From assembly GCA_027579435.1 (NCBI GenBank), contig JANBPK010000748.1, positions 1 to 64,000 of the forward strand: DNA of 64,000 bases, written 5' to 3'. Source of the DNA: Candolleomyces eurysporus. Lineage: Eukaryota > Basidiomycota > Agaricomycetes > Agaricales > Psathyrellaceae. The translations under genes were made by a program, and so were the position numbers. The notes below the pieces were generated by a model, which worked only from the letters and a program-made list of their open reading frames with translations, ran no database searches and was not told the DNA's origin. Below are positions 24,701-36,889 of the stretch, one piece after another (the first letter of the stretch is position 1; each line of letters begins with the position of its first letter).

Positions 24701-27700
24701 CGAACGACGAGGAATGAGAAAGTCGCACCTTTGCAGTCACCCTTGGCATCTGAGAGTCAAGTCAGTCAGATCTGCAGCAGTGGAGGAAGGAGGCAGGTCA
24801 TACCGATGAAGATATTGGTCAACTTGATATCTCGATGCAGGATGCCCAAGTTCGCCATATGGACCAAGGCATCGACGATCTGGTGGAACAAGCGCCAAGC
24901 TTCATCTTCCGAGATACCTTCATCGACTCTCTTCAATATCCTTTATCAGCATCCTGCACTCAAAACAGACATCGAGAATCACTCACCTCCCGCAAAGTTT
25001 GTCTCTCGACGAATTCCTAGTAACGGCGTCAGTTATGTCTCGAGGAGGGCTATATAGACACAATACCATCTGGATGTACAGTGTTCTCGTTAACGACGGC
25101 GTAAAAGTATCATTCGCAACCCTCGCCGGAGCCCCAGTTGTAAAAAGCGCCTCAAAGAGATCCGAGTCATCGTCATCTCCATCCCCACTGCTGTCCGAAC
25201 CAGGTGGCGACTGCGACCCCTCGAAATGGATGCTGGGAAAAGACGACTGGGAATCCGACAGATCATCGAAACTATCCACGTCGATATTGAGCCCAAATCC
25301 ACCATTGATGGGAAGGAACCGTTCATCTGACTGAGGGACAGAGGTCATGGCCCCTTCGGAACCTTCTGACGTGGTGTTGGATGTAGACGACTCCGCGCTC
25401 GAGTCGTCCGAGGCAACTGTGGAGGGAGCTTCCGTAGTTTCGATCCAAGTGGTGTAGTACCGGACAATGAACCGATGGTTGAGACGGCTGAGAGCGTTGA
25501 CCTCCCGCATGATCTTGTTGTCGTTCTGCATCGTCTTGAGCCTAACCTTCTTCACAGCGTAGATCCTGTTGTCTATCTTGTTGCGCGCCTTGACGACGGA
25601 CCCGAATGCTCCTTTACCCTGTTGCAAATTAATGACGGTAAGAGAGGAATGATGGATTCGAAAACGTACCAGCAACTCGAGCTCTTCCCAATCGTCCTTC
25701 CATCGACTCGCATGTCGTGTTCTGATAGCCCGAGTAGCGAAATACTCGATTTCGGGCGAGCCGTAATACATGCTTGGGACAGGTGTGCGAGGGTCTACTG
25801 AACGAACAGTAAGCTCTCAGGAATAGACAGAGAAGGCTTGCAGAAGCATACCAGACTTCGCGCTCATAGAGATAGGCATCGTCCGGTTGGTCATGGGCGT
25901 CCGGAACATATCTTCGCTCACGTTCGCAGCTGCCAAATCCGAGAGGAGCGACATACACGAAATCCCATTCTTCTTGGTATCCATAAGGATCGTCGTCGCT
26001 TGTCGCGAAAGCACAGGTGATATCGATGCTGAGAAACCACCAACGGGTGTCAGTACGAATGAATACTCGGAAGGAAAGGTAGACGTACAAGCATGTATAG
26101 CGGCCTGGACATCCGAATACCTCTCTGTCACATCCAACCCCATCAACATTTGTAATAGTACAATGCCAACCGAATGGATATCCCTCCTCCTCGTATACAG
26201 CAACGACGACCCGTTCTTCACATCCCTCGAAAGCCAGCCATCAGCAATAGGCGGTTCATCCGGAACGGGGGGGGTAGTTGGGGCCAAACGAGTTGGATCG
26301 ATGTAAATCCAGCAGCTGTGTATGAAAAACGGCGTTCCCGAGCTTGATGATTTTCTGAGCTGCATTATCGCGCGAGGTCGTCAGGCTGATACATTTCGCA
26401 GATATTCCTCGGTGCACGAGGCTGCGCTGGTGCAAAGCGTTGAGCGCCATAAGGATCTGGGAGAGGTATTGGGAGGCTCGGTCTTCGCGAAGATAATGGC
26501 AATCGCTTAGGACATCGTGGAGTGTGACATGCGGAGCTTGCTCGGTGAGGATGATGAGTTGTGGAGGGTCGCTGGAGTGGGGGAGATTGAGTTTGACAGC
26601 GAATACAGAAAGGAGGTTATCGTGGCGAATATGGGTGAGGTCCTTGATCTCTTCCTCGGTCTGCTTGAGCTTCTTCCTTCCCTGGCTGGTGGAATAATAG
26701 CTTGAGTCGAAGGTGTAGAGATGGAGCTCGAGGGGAGCAACGTGTTGGAGGTCGTCGCAGACAGGTTCGGCCAGGTAGATGGTCTCGAGGTTTACTAGGG
26801 ACGGATGAGACGGGCTAGACTAAGAGAGAAGAGGAAACTAACCTCGCCGAGGATGGAACAGCTTGACTGTATTGAAGCGAGCCCCTTCGATGACAATGTC
26901 TCGATTGAACGTCTCCAGAGGCGTGTCGCTCATGAATGGAACCTCCGTAGTTTCTGAATTGGCTCGTTTCCTCGTCTTGTATTGCTGCTGTCTTGCGAGA
27001 TGTTGAAGGATAGCATCAGCCTCTATCTGCGCCTCAAGCTCCTGAGCTTCCCTCTCTCTCCTCTCTTGCTCCTTCGCAGCTTCCTCGGCTTCGCGCAGCT
27101 TTCTCGCCTTCTCCTCGTCAAGAGCACGTTTGTTCATTTGGATTGCGAGTGAGCCAGGGACCTCTTCGGGAGGCTTGACGTTGTTAACTAGCCAGTCTTG
27201 ACACATGTTGGCGATCTGGAAGCAGATTAGCGAAATGTGACAGAGGCTAGGGCATCGAAACGCACCGTGAACACCATCTCCGTCCCCCTCTGCTTCTGTG
27301 CCTCGCCATTGACGGCTTGCTGAAGTTTCGATACTTGCTCGTTCGTTAAGCCTTTAGCAGGCTTCTGCAGTGTAAATGTCGGACACGCAAGCACCGGATA
27401 TGTCTTTGGTAGCCTGGAGGCGCGAGTGGCAGTCAGAATGCATGCTCGTCATCGTCATACAGATAAACCCATACGAACTTGACGTGCAAATCCACGATGA
27501 TCTTGTCGGGATGGTCGGGGTTTGTTACCCGTATGATGTACTCATGCAGTCGAGCCGCGCCCTGGGTTCACAATGCCTTATTTCAGTTATCAAGAGAAGC
27601 TGAATGTATATCGCCTTTATCGTACCTTCCAGGCCTTTGGTGGTGGGCATTCAATGAAATCAGTTCCGTAAATCGACCTGAGAGCCGTGATCTCCAGTTG

Positions 27701-27724
27701 CTGCAATTCCTCCGATGAATCCAT
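21733..27724 (-). CDS. GCN2: eIF2-alpha kinase GCN2
   Basis: A multi-exon gene read from ATG at 27724 to TGA at 21733. The domain order matches Gcn2: RWD (27724-27200, start MDSSEELQQLEITALRSIYG), a charged helix, a pseudokinase (about 26800-25860, with VHRGISAKC in place of an active loop), the active kinase (about 25620-24350; GKGAFGSV, HRDIKLTN and DFGLA, with a long acidic Ser-rich insert), a HisRS-like domain (about 24000-22450) and the C-terminal ribosome/tRNA-binding domain. Gcn2 senses uncharged tRNA and stalled ribosomes and phosphorylates eIF2-alpha to start the general amino-acid control response. One defect: a C8 run near 26266 shifts the frame inside the pseudokinase, and 7 bases would restore it; given the Ns by homopolymers this may be a sequencing error. 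Exon limits in the middle are approximate. Confidence 0.92.
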
Positions 27725-28314
27725 TGGTCGTCCAGCAGATCGCCGCTGCTGCGTGTGACGTGTCCAACTTGAAGAGCGTGCTAGTCGTTATGCGTCCGGT
27801 CGTGTCCTTGCTGGACTCGACGTGGCTGTCGTGAATGTCAGGTTGAAAGATGGTCTATGGCTCGGGGCCAGAAACGTTGGAAAGGTGAGCTTGAGTATAG
27901 GAGGACCGGATGGCCTCGATTATCTCAAGCCTCCATGACTGCGCGAAGGTGAATAACGATGGGGTATGAGTAAAAGAGGGTGAACTGCATCCCCTGCTGG
28001 GCAGTCACACCAGGCATGACCAGCAACGTGCCTGATGCGCCGCCCGATGGAGATATGTCTGGATCAAAGGGCTACTGTCTCCGATACCGAAGGTCCCGGA
28101 AAACAAACGATTTGAATGGCGAAGGCGAAGAAAAGAGGATTTCGGAAGGAATAGGGAAGAAGGAAGTCACTTTGTAAGGCTGATGAAATTCTTATATACG
28201 GCGCATAATCACCGCAGGGCTGTTCGGCCCACCTAATGCTAAACCTGCAACTGAAAAATGACTGTATTCTCAAATAGATGTAACTTTCTCTCAGTCAGTT
28301 AAACCGGAGGATGA
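27725..28314. promoter_or_regulatory. Upstream region of GCN2
   Basis: 590 bp between the GCN2 start and the ChaC stop, both genes on the minus strand. It must hold the GCN2 promoter. No recognisable box was identified with confidence, and no other gene was seen. Confidence 0.4.
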
Positions 28315-29563
28315 TTATTGACCGCCGTCATCAAGCCTCTTGACAAGAGCCTATAAGCTGAGTGTCAGTAGATATCCGGGTCAATGGCAACAGTTGATCA
28401 AACCTCGAGAGCAAAGAGGTACGAGTCCTGAGAATCAGGCGATAACTCTCGTACAGCATCTGCAAGGCGGTAGAGATACTCTTTATTGGGACCAGATGGA
28501 CCGACGCTGCGCCATATCCGATCAGAGAGCTCGTTCAGCGGCTCAGATCCGACTGATTCGCGGAACAATATTAGTGGGACTGACGAAACCAAAGATTGAC
28601 TTCAACTCACTAAAGGAAGGGTTATCATTTCTCCCTACGTAGCACTGGAACACAGTCAGGCTACTAATAGATGCATCAACCAAAGTAGGATTCGCGTACG
28701 TAGGCCTGTTGTTTCGAAGGCGATCAGCACTGCTTAGTACGAAGCGGTTAGGTACCAAATACAGCTTACATTATGGATCGTCACGACGCTATTTCCTTGT
28801 TCATCAAGGCCATAAATGTCGAGAGTTTCCATCGTATAACCATCCTAGTCACAGAAAATTAGTTCAGAGTCCAGATCGACGAATCATCCGCCTTGTAGGA
28901 ACCTTCTCTCGATAATCTGATCATCGAACATGATCAGAGGTGCTGTACGGAGCCTGCTTTCCAAACCTACCTAGATAATCTCTAACCTCAGCCACGTAGG
29001 CTGGATCTATGGTATACGCGACGCCTAGTTGTCCATGTCAGCTTGGAAGCGCGTAGAAGTGCAAAATGAGAATATTACCCCAGACGACATCATCGTCGGG
29101 AAATGCGTCCTGTAAATACAAATACGAGCGTCAAGCATAACATCGGGTGAAATGTGGATAAGCTACTTGCCGACTGAGAGAACTTGTCCCAATCTTCTTT
29201 ATGGACTAGAGTGACCACTCGTCCTGGACTCTGATACGGCAATTAGATGCATTGACAATCATACGGATGTTTAACGGTCTATATGCGCCTTACCTCGGGT
29301 GTACCACGGTGATCATGCGATTTCTGAGCGAATCGTCGCACGTAGCCTTTTAGAAACCCAGATGCTATCCAAAGGCACGACGATAAGCCTAAGAATGCCT
29401 TCGGATTTATCGATATTCCGACTCACTCCGCTTGACAACATGTGGTGGCGGCTATCTCACTGGCCTCAGTACCGGATAACGGAGCTATGGCTTGAGGACT
29501 TGCCTTGAAAATTAAGGAACCGTACCCGAAGACGATAAAATCCTGCGTAGCCGGCACAGTCAT
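28315..29563 (-). CDS. ChaC-type gamma-glutamylcyclotransferase
   Basis: The start at 29563 gives MTVPATQDFIVFGYGSLIFK; the FGYGSLI motif is the substrate-binding signature of the ChaC family. Further exons on the minus strand encode PPPHV, GYVRRFAQKSHDHRGTPE, PGRVVTLVHK, a YTIDPAY-like block, the conserved ETLDIYG segment, and the C-terminal block SDRIWRSVGPSGPNKEYLYR (28592-28398), ending at TAA 28315. ChaC enzymes release 5-oxoproline from glutathione in the cytosol, so this is a glutathione-degrading enzyme. About eight to nine small exons are needed. The first intron starts with GC (29503) rather than GT. Reading from these pieces I see no disabling change, but the exact limits of two middle exons (28620-28980) were not settled. 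Confidence 0.82.
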
Positions 29564-30882
29564 GAGCGCTAGAAGGAAACCGGATAAATCAAATCGAGGC
29601 TCACTGAGCGCCGGACTGGGTGAAAATCGGAGCCGTGATAAATTTGGTCCAGCCGTTACGGCACGGTTGTTTGTTTGACCCAGCAACCCTCGCAGTCGGC
29701 TTGAAAGGGGGGCAGTACATCTGTTGTGGACTCACCGATCGCGAATGGGACTTATATATCTTACTGGGAAGCGTCCTCAAGTCATTCAAGTCCGCGGTCT
29801 TGATTTGATGAGATCAGGCGCGGTTATCGTCAACAGCCAATCTGTAGCACATCAAACAGCCTGTATTTCAATCTACTTGAACGATCAAAGTCTTCCAATA
29901 CCCCACTATCCCGTAGCTGGCGCAGCTACAAGCCCCACTCTCGCTTGCCACTTGAATTTCTATTGTAGGTGATTTTCGTCCGCCGATGGACGCATTCTTC
30001 ATCAAACTCCACCTGGAGCGCCAGCGCTCCAGGATGGTAAGCGTGGGCTGTTCGGATACTGCGAGTAGGAGTGGGTCCGGGCCCCGTTTGGGACAATCCA
30101 AGACATAGCAGCGATATTATTATCAATATTTTCGCACCTTGACAAGTGTTGGAGAGTGTCCAGTACCGAGCTCTGGGAGGTTGAAAGAGTGAAATCGATA
30201 ATGAATTAAAGGGCTCAAGGGACAACAAACCTGAAATCGGGTGTTTGGAGTATGAAAAACGAATTTGAGGTTCAAGAAACCGGCGAATGATCGACGCTTT
30301 GACAGCTGGTTGCATATTGATAGACCAGAATCGGCCGTGCTCCCCTTTTGATATATCATCTGTGGAGCGTACAAATAAAACATGCCCAAACGGCTGGGTC
30401 GTCGATTTCAACCGCCACCTCACTCACTGTAAAATCCTCTCAAATTTATTTAGTTGGTGCGCCGCTGCTCCACCGATAAACAAACATCAAAAGGGGAGCG
30501 CGGCGGATTCTGGTCTATCGATATGCCACCAGCTGTATGGCAGACTCGTTCGGCTTCAAACTTATTCATTCTGTCTCAATAACGCTCGAAAGAAGCCCTA
30601 AACACGGATTCGAAAGGTTCGATGTTTAATTACTCGAAATCATACACAAAATATCTACTATGACCCTATTCATGACAGAGTTCAAAAGACAGTAGCATAC
30701 CGGTCCAAAGGATGGCAGGCCCTCAAGGTCACACCCCGTTGGCATCTGTACATTGTGGTTGGTTAGGGAAGCACTGTAGAGGGGCAGACAATCAAATGGT
30801 TTACACGTCGAGCTGCAGCAGCGACGCGGCGAATGAGTTCTGGCGCGGTAGAGACCGGTGACCCAACCCAAACACAATGAAA
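29564..30882. other. Intergenic region with a MITE-like hairpin
   Basis: No supported gene. It contains the upstream region of ChaC, an inverted repeat at 30302-30536, and a minus-strand frame at 30626-30889 that is Cys-rich but has no recognisable domain. That frame might be a further exon of the NACHT gene or chance. Confidence 0.45.
30302..30536. repeat. Inverted repeat, 50-bp arms, 135-bp loop
   Basis: The left arm 30302-30351 and the right arm 30487-30536 are reverse complements with four mismatches in 50 bp (both outer ends read acagctggt when oriented, both inner ends ccccttttga). The overall shape is that of a small MITE or foldback element. No target-site duplication was recognised. 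Confidence 0.85.
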
Positions 30883-32938
30883 TCACCATTCCGTTAATAA
30901 AACCCTGCTTTGCGCGCTTCCAAGTGAAAAAATTTGTGGCGTAGTAGGTACCACCTGTTTGGGATCTTCCGGTTGGCAGACTTGAGGGCCTTGATCAATC
31001 CGCTTCTGATATGCCTGCAACTTGGGCGGCATCGGGTATACCAATGGCACTACGAAAAAAGAAGTCTGAGCCTGCCAGGGATTCAAAGACTCAGACAATT
31101 GCACTCACCATCGCATGAACTTTGCAAAAGGCCCAGATGACAGCAGCAGGTGTTTCCGGTGTCCAATAGTCTTCGAATTCCACAGATCGCTTTACCCACC
31201 AGACTGCGTCGCAGGACAAAATGATTGTGTCCAGGCGACTCACCTCCTCGGCAGACTTGGAAAAGACACTCGAAACAGTACTGTACCAAAAGAAGCTGTC
31301 GAAGAAAAGCTTCCTTTCCTGTGGGGTTAGAGAGCGTTCTGGGCCTCTGCCTACAAAATATTTTTAGCCCGGTACCAAAGGAGGCAGATCAGGACGTACT
31401 CTTCCAAAGGTGTAGGTAACGGTCGATAAAGTGTTCCAACACCACCTTCGACTCTACGTACAGGGTTCCCGACCTGGATCTCTCCTGCAGAAAGTCTACC
31501 AGGGACTTGTGGTACAAGCGATACGGTGTGTTGTCATCTTCCATGGAAGGAATTGAAATCAATGAGTTGAGATTTCTGAAAGCATGTGATGCTTGGCCGG
31601 GATACGATTCCAGATATAAGCGAACCAATGTTGCTGCTGGGCTTCGTGTCGTGGGTCCTCTGTCCGGGTCCCAGCTTTGTTTCTCCAGGTATTTTTCGCG
31701 GAAAATAAAATTGAGCCAGAGGATACTGAGGGGTGGGTCCGGACTGGAGCTAAGAATATGGGTGTACAGCGCATCCAGAGGCGCTAGTGCATTGGTAGAG
31801 GCCATGAAACCGGGCAGCTGTAGGACCTGCTTCAAGAGTTTTTCAGGATCCCCGCTCGATACTTCCATGAATCGCCCAACGGTCGCGACGTAGATGAACT
31901 GCCCGGACGCGTTGGAAATCAGGGTTCGCGGGACGTCTTCTCCGGGCCAAGATGACGGAAGGTGACTTTCACGTCGAATGTTTGCGAACTTGCTTTCGAG
32001 GAACAACGCCATATCGGCGTCCGGGTTATACTTTCCATCGAGGAACAGCTCCCTGGTCAGGGACTTCGCGACATCGGCGAAAAAACGCTTGATGGCGTGT
32101 TCGGGACGACTGGCGATGACGATACGGAAGGGAAAACCGGGATTACTGGCGGCCTTCTTCAGTACAGTGAGGATCTCAATTTGATCATCCTCTCTGGAGC
32201 GAGAAGGCGGATTGCTTCGGGTTGTATCTTGGTATTGGTCTGCCTCGCATTCGTCGAGGCCATCGATGAGAATGACTTTGGGCCACTGGGGCAGTGGTGG
32301 GCGATCCCGACACGCCCGCAACGGCTCCAAAATCAACTGATCGAACTGCACCTCCAGATTTTGCTCGAAGATCGCTGGATTGTCGTCGATGGCTGAGAGG
32401 ATTCGAGCTGCTATTTGGGTCATGGCTTTGTGCTGGATGAACTGATAGGCCAACGTAGGCACGAAATATCGCTTCGAGCGCCTGTTCGCCGACCCTGAGA
32501 ACGACGAGAAGAAATGAGTAGCACCGAGGGTACCCTTTCCCTGGCAGGTATCGGCGACCGAGCCCATGATGGCAGTCTTTCCTGAGCCTGCGGGCCCCGT
32601 CACCCACATGATCTCCTTCGGCATATCGTCACTATCTCCGTCGCATATCCAGCTAACCACCTCATCCTGCACCGCAACCCTGGTTTCTGGGTGACATTTC
32701 GGTGCGTCGCAGCGTTCGGCTGAGTTGTGCAATGCTCCGGCTGCGATGTAGTCTCGCAGCTCTTCCAGCAAGACGTAGGTCAGTCCGAGAGTACCGATCT
32801 CCCGTTTCGAAACCACTCACTCTCGATAGAGCTTTTGGGTGGGCGTTCACCATAGTGGTGGTGGTGGTAATTCTTTGCATAGATATGAGTGCCCCCCTCG
32901 ATGTTGAAGTTGCTGGCGTTTTCAAAAGGTGAGGACAT
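30883..32938 (-). CDS. NACHT-domain NTPase (NLR-like)
   Basis: Exon 1 (32938-32851) encodes 29 residues with a Gly-rich motif (NFNIEGGTHIY) and a His tract. An 89-nt intron leads to exon 2 (32761-31400) with the conserved LHNSAERCDAPKCHPETR lead-in, Walker A GPAGSGKT, Walker B VILIDGLDEC, an ASRPEH sensor, and the usual post-NACHT helical region. Fungal NACHT proteins are STAND-class switches, several of which act in allorecognition or programmed cell death. A donor at 31399 and an acceptor at 31351 extend the frame through a third exon (31350-31109) rich in aromatic residues and perhaps a fourth ending at 30883. The last intron would be only 37 nt, so the C-terminus is tentative; the frame would otherwise stop at 31389. 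No WD40 or ankyrin repeats were seen. Confidence 0.82.
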
Positions 32939-33969
32939 CGTGCTGAGTGTGAGTGGGTGAGGAGAGGTCAGGCGCAAAACAGGCTAGCCTCGCAGCGGCT
33001 CGCATTCTTATACACCACAGCATGCCCAAAACGCACCCCCAACCTGTGCTTGAGTTCACATGACTGGAACATTGCATTTGTGTGCCTACCAGTCGACTGT
33101 CACGGCCGTAACACCGTGGTTTGGATAGAACACGAGGCTTTCATTTCCTGCTTGACGCCTGTAATTCTGGTTTAATTTAGCATGCACTGCGAAGCACTGA
33201 CAGGCTCGGGACTGGGGACTGACGAGTTCTTTCTCCTAATGTCGTGTCTTCAATTCAGAGCGAGCCAGAGGTTGTGATCTCCCCAAAGCGGCATTCATCG
33301 AGCCTACTGCAATTGGCGTACCACCGGTAAGGAATAAGTGCAGACAAGATATTGCGAGTAACAGCAGGCCTGTCGTCTCATCGTACTCGAACTGCACAGA
33401 AATTCAAAACTATCGCCAAATTGTTCCTGCAGCAGATGCCCAGTGAAAGCCGGCCAAGACGCCCTGGAAATTTTGGTAGCTTACCCTTTCACTGATCGCT
33501 GTTGAGTTCGTTTGCGCGGAAATTCTATCGAGTCCAGCTTTTCCCGGTGAGTCTGGACCCCACCAATATTTCCGAAACTAAAATCTTTTCCTGCGAAAGA
33601 CTTCTAAAGATCGACACGTTGCCGATGTTTGTGGCGTTCCTAGAGAGCATCATGAATGAAAGCTGATACGGAGCGGGGAGAACTTGAAAATACCATTTCT
33701 TCGCACAGAATTCCCTGGACGAATTGTTGGTGGTGGCGGGTGGTGGTGAAACAATGCTAGACAGCTTGAAGCCTCAGAGCGAGCCAAGTTTTGGATCCAC
33801 AGACATGTCTTTAATTCATGTTTCGTATTTACCTGTACAGGTATAACCCTTTTGAAACCCGACTTGGGGATTGAAAAGAGTCTTCTGTGAAGAGCAGCTC
33901 ATAGGCGGTAAATTCGCGTGAAGGTGTCACCCTTGAAGGCATACCAGGTCGGTAAGTTGAACTACACAA
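32939..33969. promoter_or_regulatory. Intergenic region upstream of the NACHT gene
   Basis: About 1 kb between the NACHT start and the TRM2 stop. It must contain the NACHT promoter. Only short frames occur; no RNA gene or repeat was noticed. Confidence 0.4.
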
Positions 33970-35813
33970 TTAATCAACCCTCCTCAACACCGCAACACTC
34001 TCGACATGGGCGGTCTGCGGGAACAAATCAAACCCTTTCACACTCTCCAGCCTGTACCTGCCCTCCTCCACAATCCTCGCTACATCCCTAGCCTGCGTAT
34101 GCACATTACAACTCACATACACCACCGTCTTCGGACCGAACTCAAGCAACTGCTTGATAAAGAACTCGTCGCAGCCTTTTCGTGGAGGATCGATGAGCAC
34201 AGCCGTGTTATCTCTTGGGAAATCCTGTACAACGGCGAAAATCTCTCCAGCGTTGCCCGCACGGAAGGATATCTTGTCTTCCGAGATATGATTGAGTTTT
34301 GCGTTATGCGTCGCATATCGGATCGAGTCCTGCGATAGCTCGATGCCTGCCACCTTTTCGAAATGGGGTGAAAGCACAATTGCGAAGAGACCCGCACCAC
34401 AGTACGTGTCCACCAAATGCGTGAGCGTCGAAGGTGCTGTCGATGATGGCGGGAAGATGGCGTTGCGGACGTAGTCTGTGAGAGGCGGGAGGACGGAGTT
34501 GTTGTTTTGGAAGAACGACCCGGCGTTGTACTCGAAGACCCATTCGCCGATCTTTTCGCGGACCGTGGACTTCGGTTCGGTGACGCAGATGTGCTTGTTG
34601 AAGGCATCCGAGAGTCGGTCGACGGATTCGTCAACACTGGTGTCGAGAGAGTCTCGTAGCAGGAGTGAGACACCTTTATTATACGTGTGGCTGTTTCTAC
34701 AGGGAATGTCAGAACTGTATCGCGGGAAAAAAAAGAGAATAAGGACACGAACTGGATGATACTTTCTCGCATTGGGGCTATTTGAGCGTTAATAACCGAA
34801 GTTGCGATAGGGCACTCTTCGATGTCCAGCACTTTTCGGGTACCGATACGGTTGAAGCCTATCTGGAGCCAGTCTGGCTGTTCAGTGGTCGGTTTTCGAG
34901 AGCCTTTCCTGACACTTTTGGAGGGTCCGTCGAAATGAGGGGTTAGTTTGGTTCTGTAGCCATATTGAAGTGGCGAGGGAGCGGTTGCCAAAATTTCCGG
35001 CATATTTTCCTCGAGAATGGCTGCTTTGATGTGAGATATTGTCTCACGAAAAACACTGGTACATACTGCAGTAATTTTGGTATGCTTTGACTACAACTTC
35101 ACGCTTGAATTCTAGCTGACTCTCGTATGAGAGCATCTGTACAAACGTCAGTTACGCCGAATAAACGATGTGTCAGCGCATACCTGATACTGGCAACCAC
35201 CACAAGATCCAAAGTACTTGCATTGCACTCTGGACATGTCTCTGAGGCTCGAGCTGGGCTCCACAACCTCGACGAGGTCTCCGAACGAATGTAGCCGAGC
35301 ATGGCGATATATTCGGGCTCGGACACGTTCCCCGGGAAGCGTAAGGGGTACGACTACAGCCCATGGCTGCTTTGAATCCACCGGAACGGCAATTCCGTCT
35401 CCTGGAGAAACATTAGTATGATGAGCAACAGTACAAGCGCGCAACCACGTACCATTTGACCCAAGGATTTTCACCTCCAACTCTACTTCCTCCTGCAACA
35501 CTAGCGGTGCTTGCACATCCTTTCCGTCCTCTATCGCCGCATCGATAGCCTCTCCTCCCAACACCGATACAATGTCCTTCCACAACACATCGTCCGACGA
35601 GCATGGCTCCGGTAGCTTCTCCAGCTGCTTCTGCTTCCTGCTCTGGCGCTTTCGGTCTCGTTTGGTTGCAGAAGATGCCTTCAAACTGTCAAGCTCCGAT
35701 ACGACAGCGATCCCCAGTCGCTGTCGCTTTGGGACTGGCAACTCCTTCTCCGAGTCCGCCAAGACATGCACCTGTCCAATAGCTGGCGACGTATTTGCTC
35801 CTACGGCCGACAT
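33970..35813 (-). CDS. TRM2: tRNA (uracil-5-)-methyltransferase Trm2
   Basis: The start MSAVGAN is at 35813 and the stop TAA at 33970; about six exons. The N-terminal part has a TRAM-like beta region and a Cys cluster CKYFGSCGGCQYQ (near 35210). The C-terminal part has the SAM-binding VDTYCGAGLFAI, LIDPPRKG and the catalytic-region motif YVSCNVHTQARD, all standard for the TrmA/Trm2 (COG2265) family. Trm2 makes 5-methyluridine at position 54 of tRNA. A 51-nt in-frame intron (35452-35402) and a short intron after CQYQ are clear. No defect was seen. The alternative is a 23S-type RumA enzyme, but nuclear fungal members are Trm2. Confidence 0.9.
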
Positions 35814-36889
35814 ATGGTTAAGCCTATGTTGGTGAGGTCTAGTGAGTCTCTGGAGGCTTTTAAAGCAACGATATAAGGCCGCCAGCTTGCCAGGAGCTCC
35901 AGGGACAATGGGGATGAGGAGGAAGATGATGCTTTACAAAATACTGGCCGCCAGCCGGCAATTGGAGAATATAAACTCCGGTCAAAATATTCTGACTCCG
36001 AAGAATACATATTCCAAGCTCATTCCATTCTGCGACCACACGTCGTCCAGCCTACCGACCCAATCGAACAATCCTGACCCTTTCCCAAGTTCTCGATGAA
36101 CCGCCCTTGGTCTTCAGGGGAGTGGAAGAGGCATGAAAGCGCATTTTAATACAACTCCCCGAGCCCATCGCTACTACCAACTTGACACTTACTTTTGACA
36201 ATCTCTTCAAGAGTTTCGTGGGGCAGTGGCTGGCTCAATGGGTGTGAGCGCAATATGACCCAGACTGGGAGGCCACCTCAAAGCTCTGTAATCATCAATA
36301 ATCATGCCCTTCTGTCCAGGTATTTTCTAATTAGTTTGAACACTCTGCAATGAAGCTTCTGAAGCAGATGGATGTCCCCTTTTCCGGTTGATTTGGAGGC
36401 CCTCAGCTTACATTTATTTTCCACTAGAATTTATGAATGTAATCCAGGTAGTCGCACAAGACACAGCATCTTCACGCCTTCACCACCGATAAGACCAAAA
36501 TGAGCCCTGGTCATGAAGGTAAGTGCTGGTCGCTCTCGTGGTCCCATTCGTTGAAATTGCTCAGAACTTTACGAATATTAGGGTCCAAGTATATTGCATT
36601 GAAACCTATAGGTACATGACTTCTCTATCTCTCTGCTCGTGCGTACTACTCTAGATGATTGATTCAATACGCGGATTTCATGGCTTATCAAGTCGGCTCA
36701 AATTTAGACGTATCCTCTACCAATTTCCTATCTTCACAGGTCACGACCCACGAACCTCGAAGTATCTTATAAATGACGAAGCACTCCCGCTCCTTAGCTT
36801 CCATCTTCTTTTCGCACGATTGCGTCAGAGTATAAGTATGCCAAGATTCTCGACATAGTCTGTTACTTCTATCACATCTACCATTCCCA
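35814..36889. other. Intergenic region, possible minimal spliced ORF
   Basis: Divergent spacer between TRM2 and the hydrolase gene, so it should contain both promoters. An ATG near 36500 with good splice sites could code a very short peptide (MSPGHEGSKYIALKPI, then stop); it may be a leader or chance. Nothing else was seen. Confidence 0.35.

Noticed and set aside
30626..30889. Cys-rich secreted protein or hydrophobin
   Set aside because: Cysteine spacing does not fit the hydrophobin pattern and no signal peptide is evident.
15000..33000. Gasdermin-like or other pore-forming partner near the CHAT and NACHT genes
   Set aside because: No frame in the interval shows such a domain; the cell-death idea rests on the sensor proteins alone.
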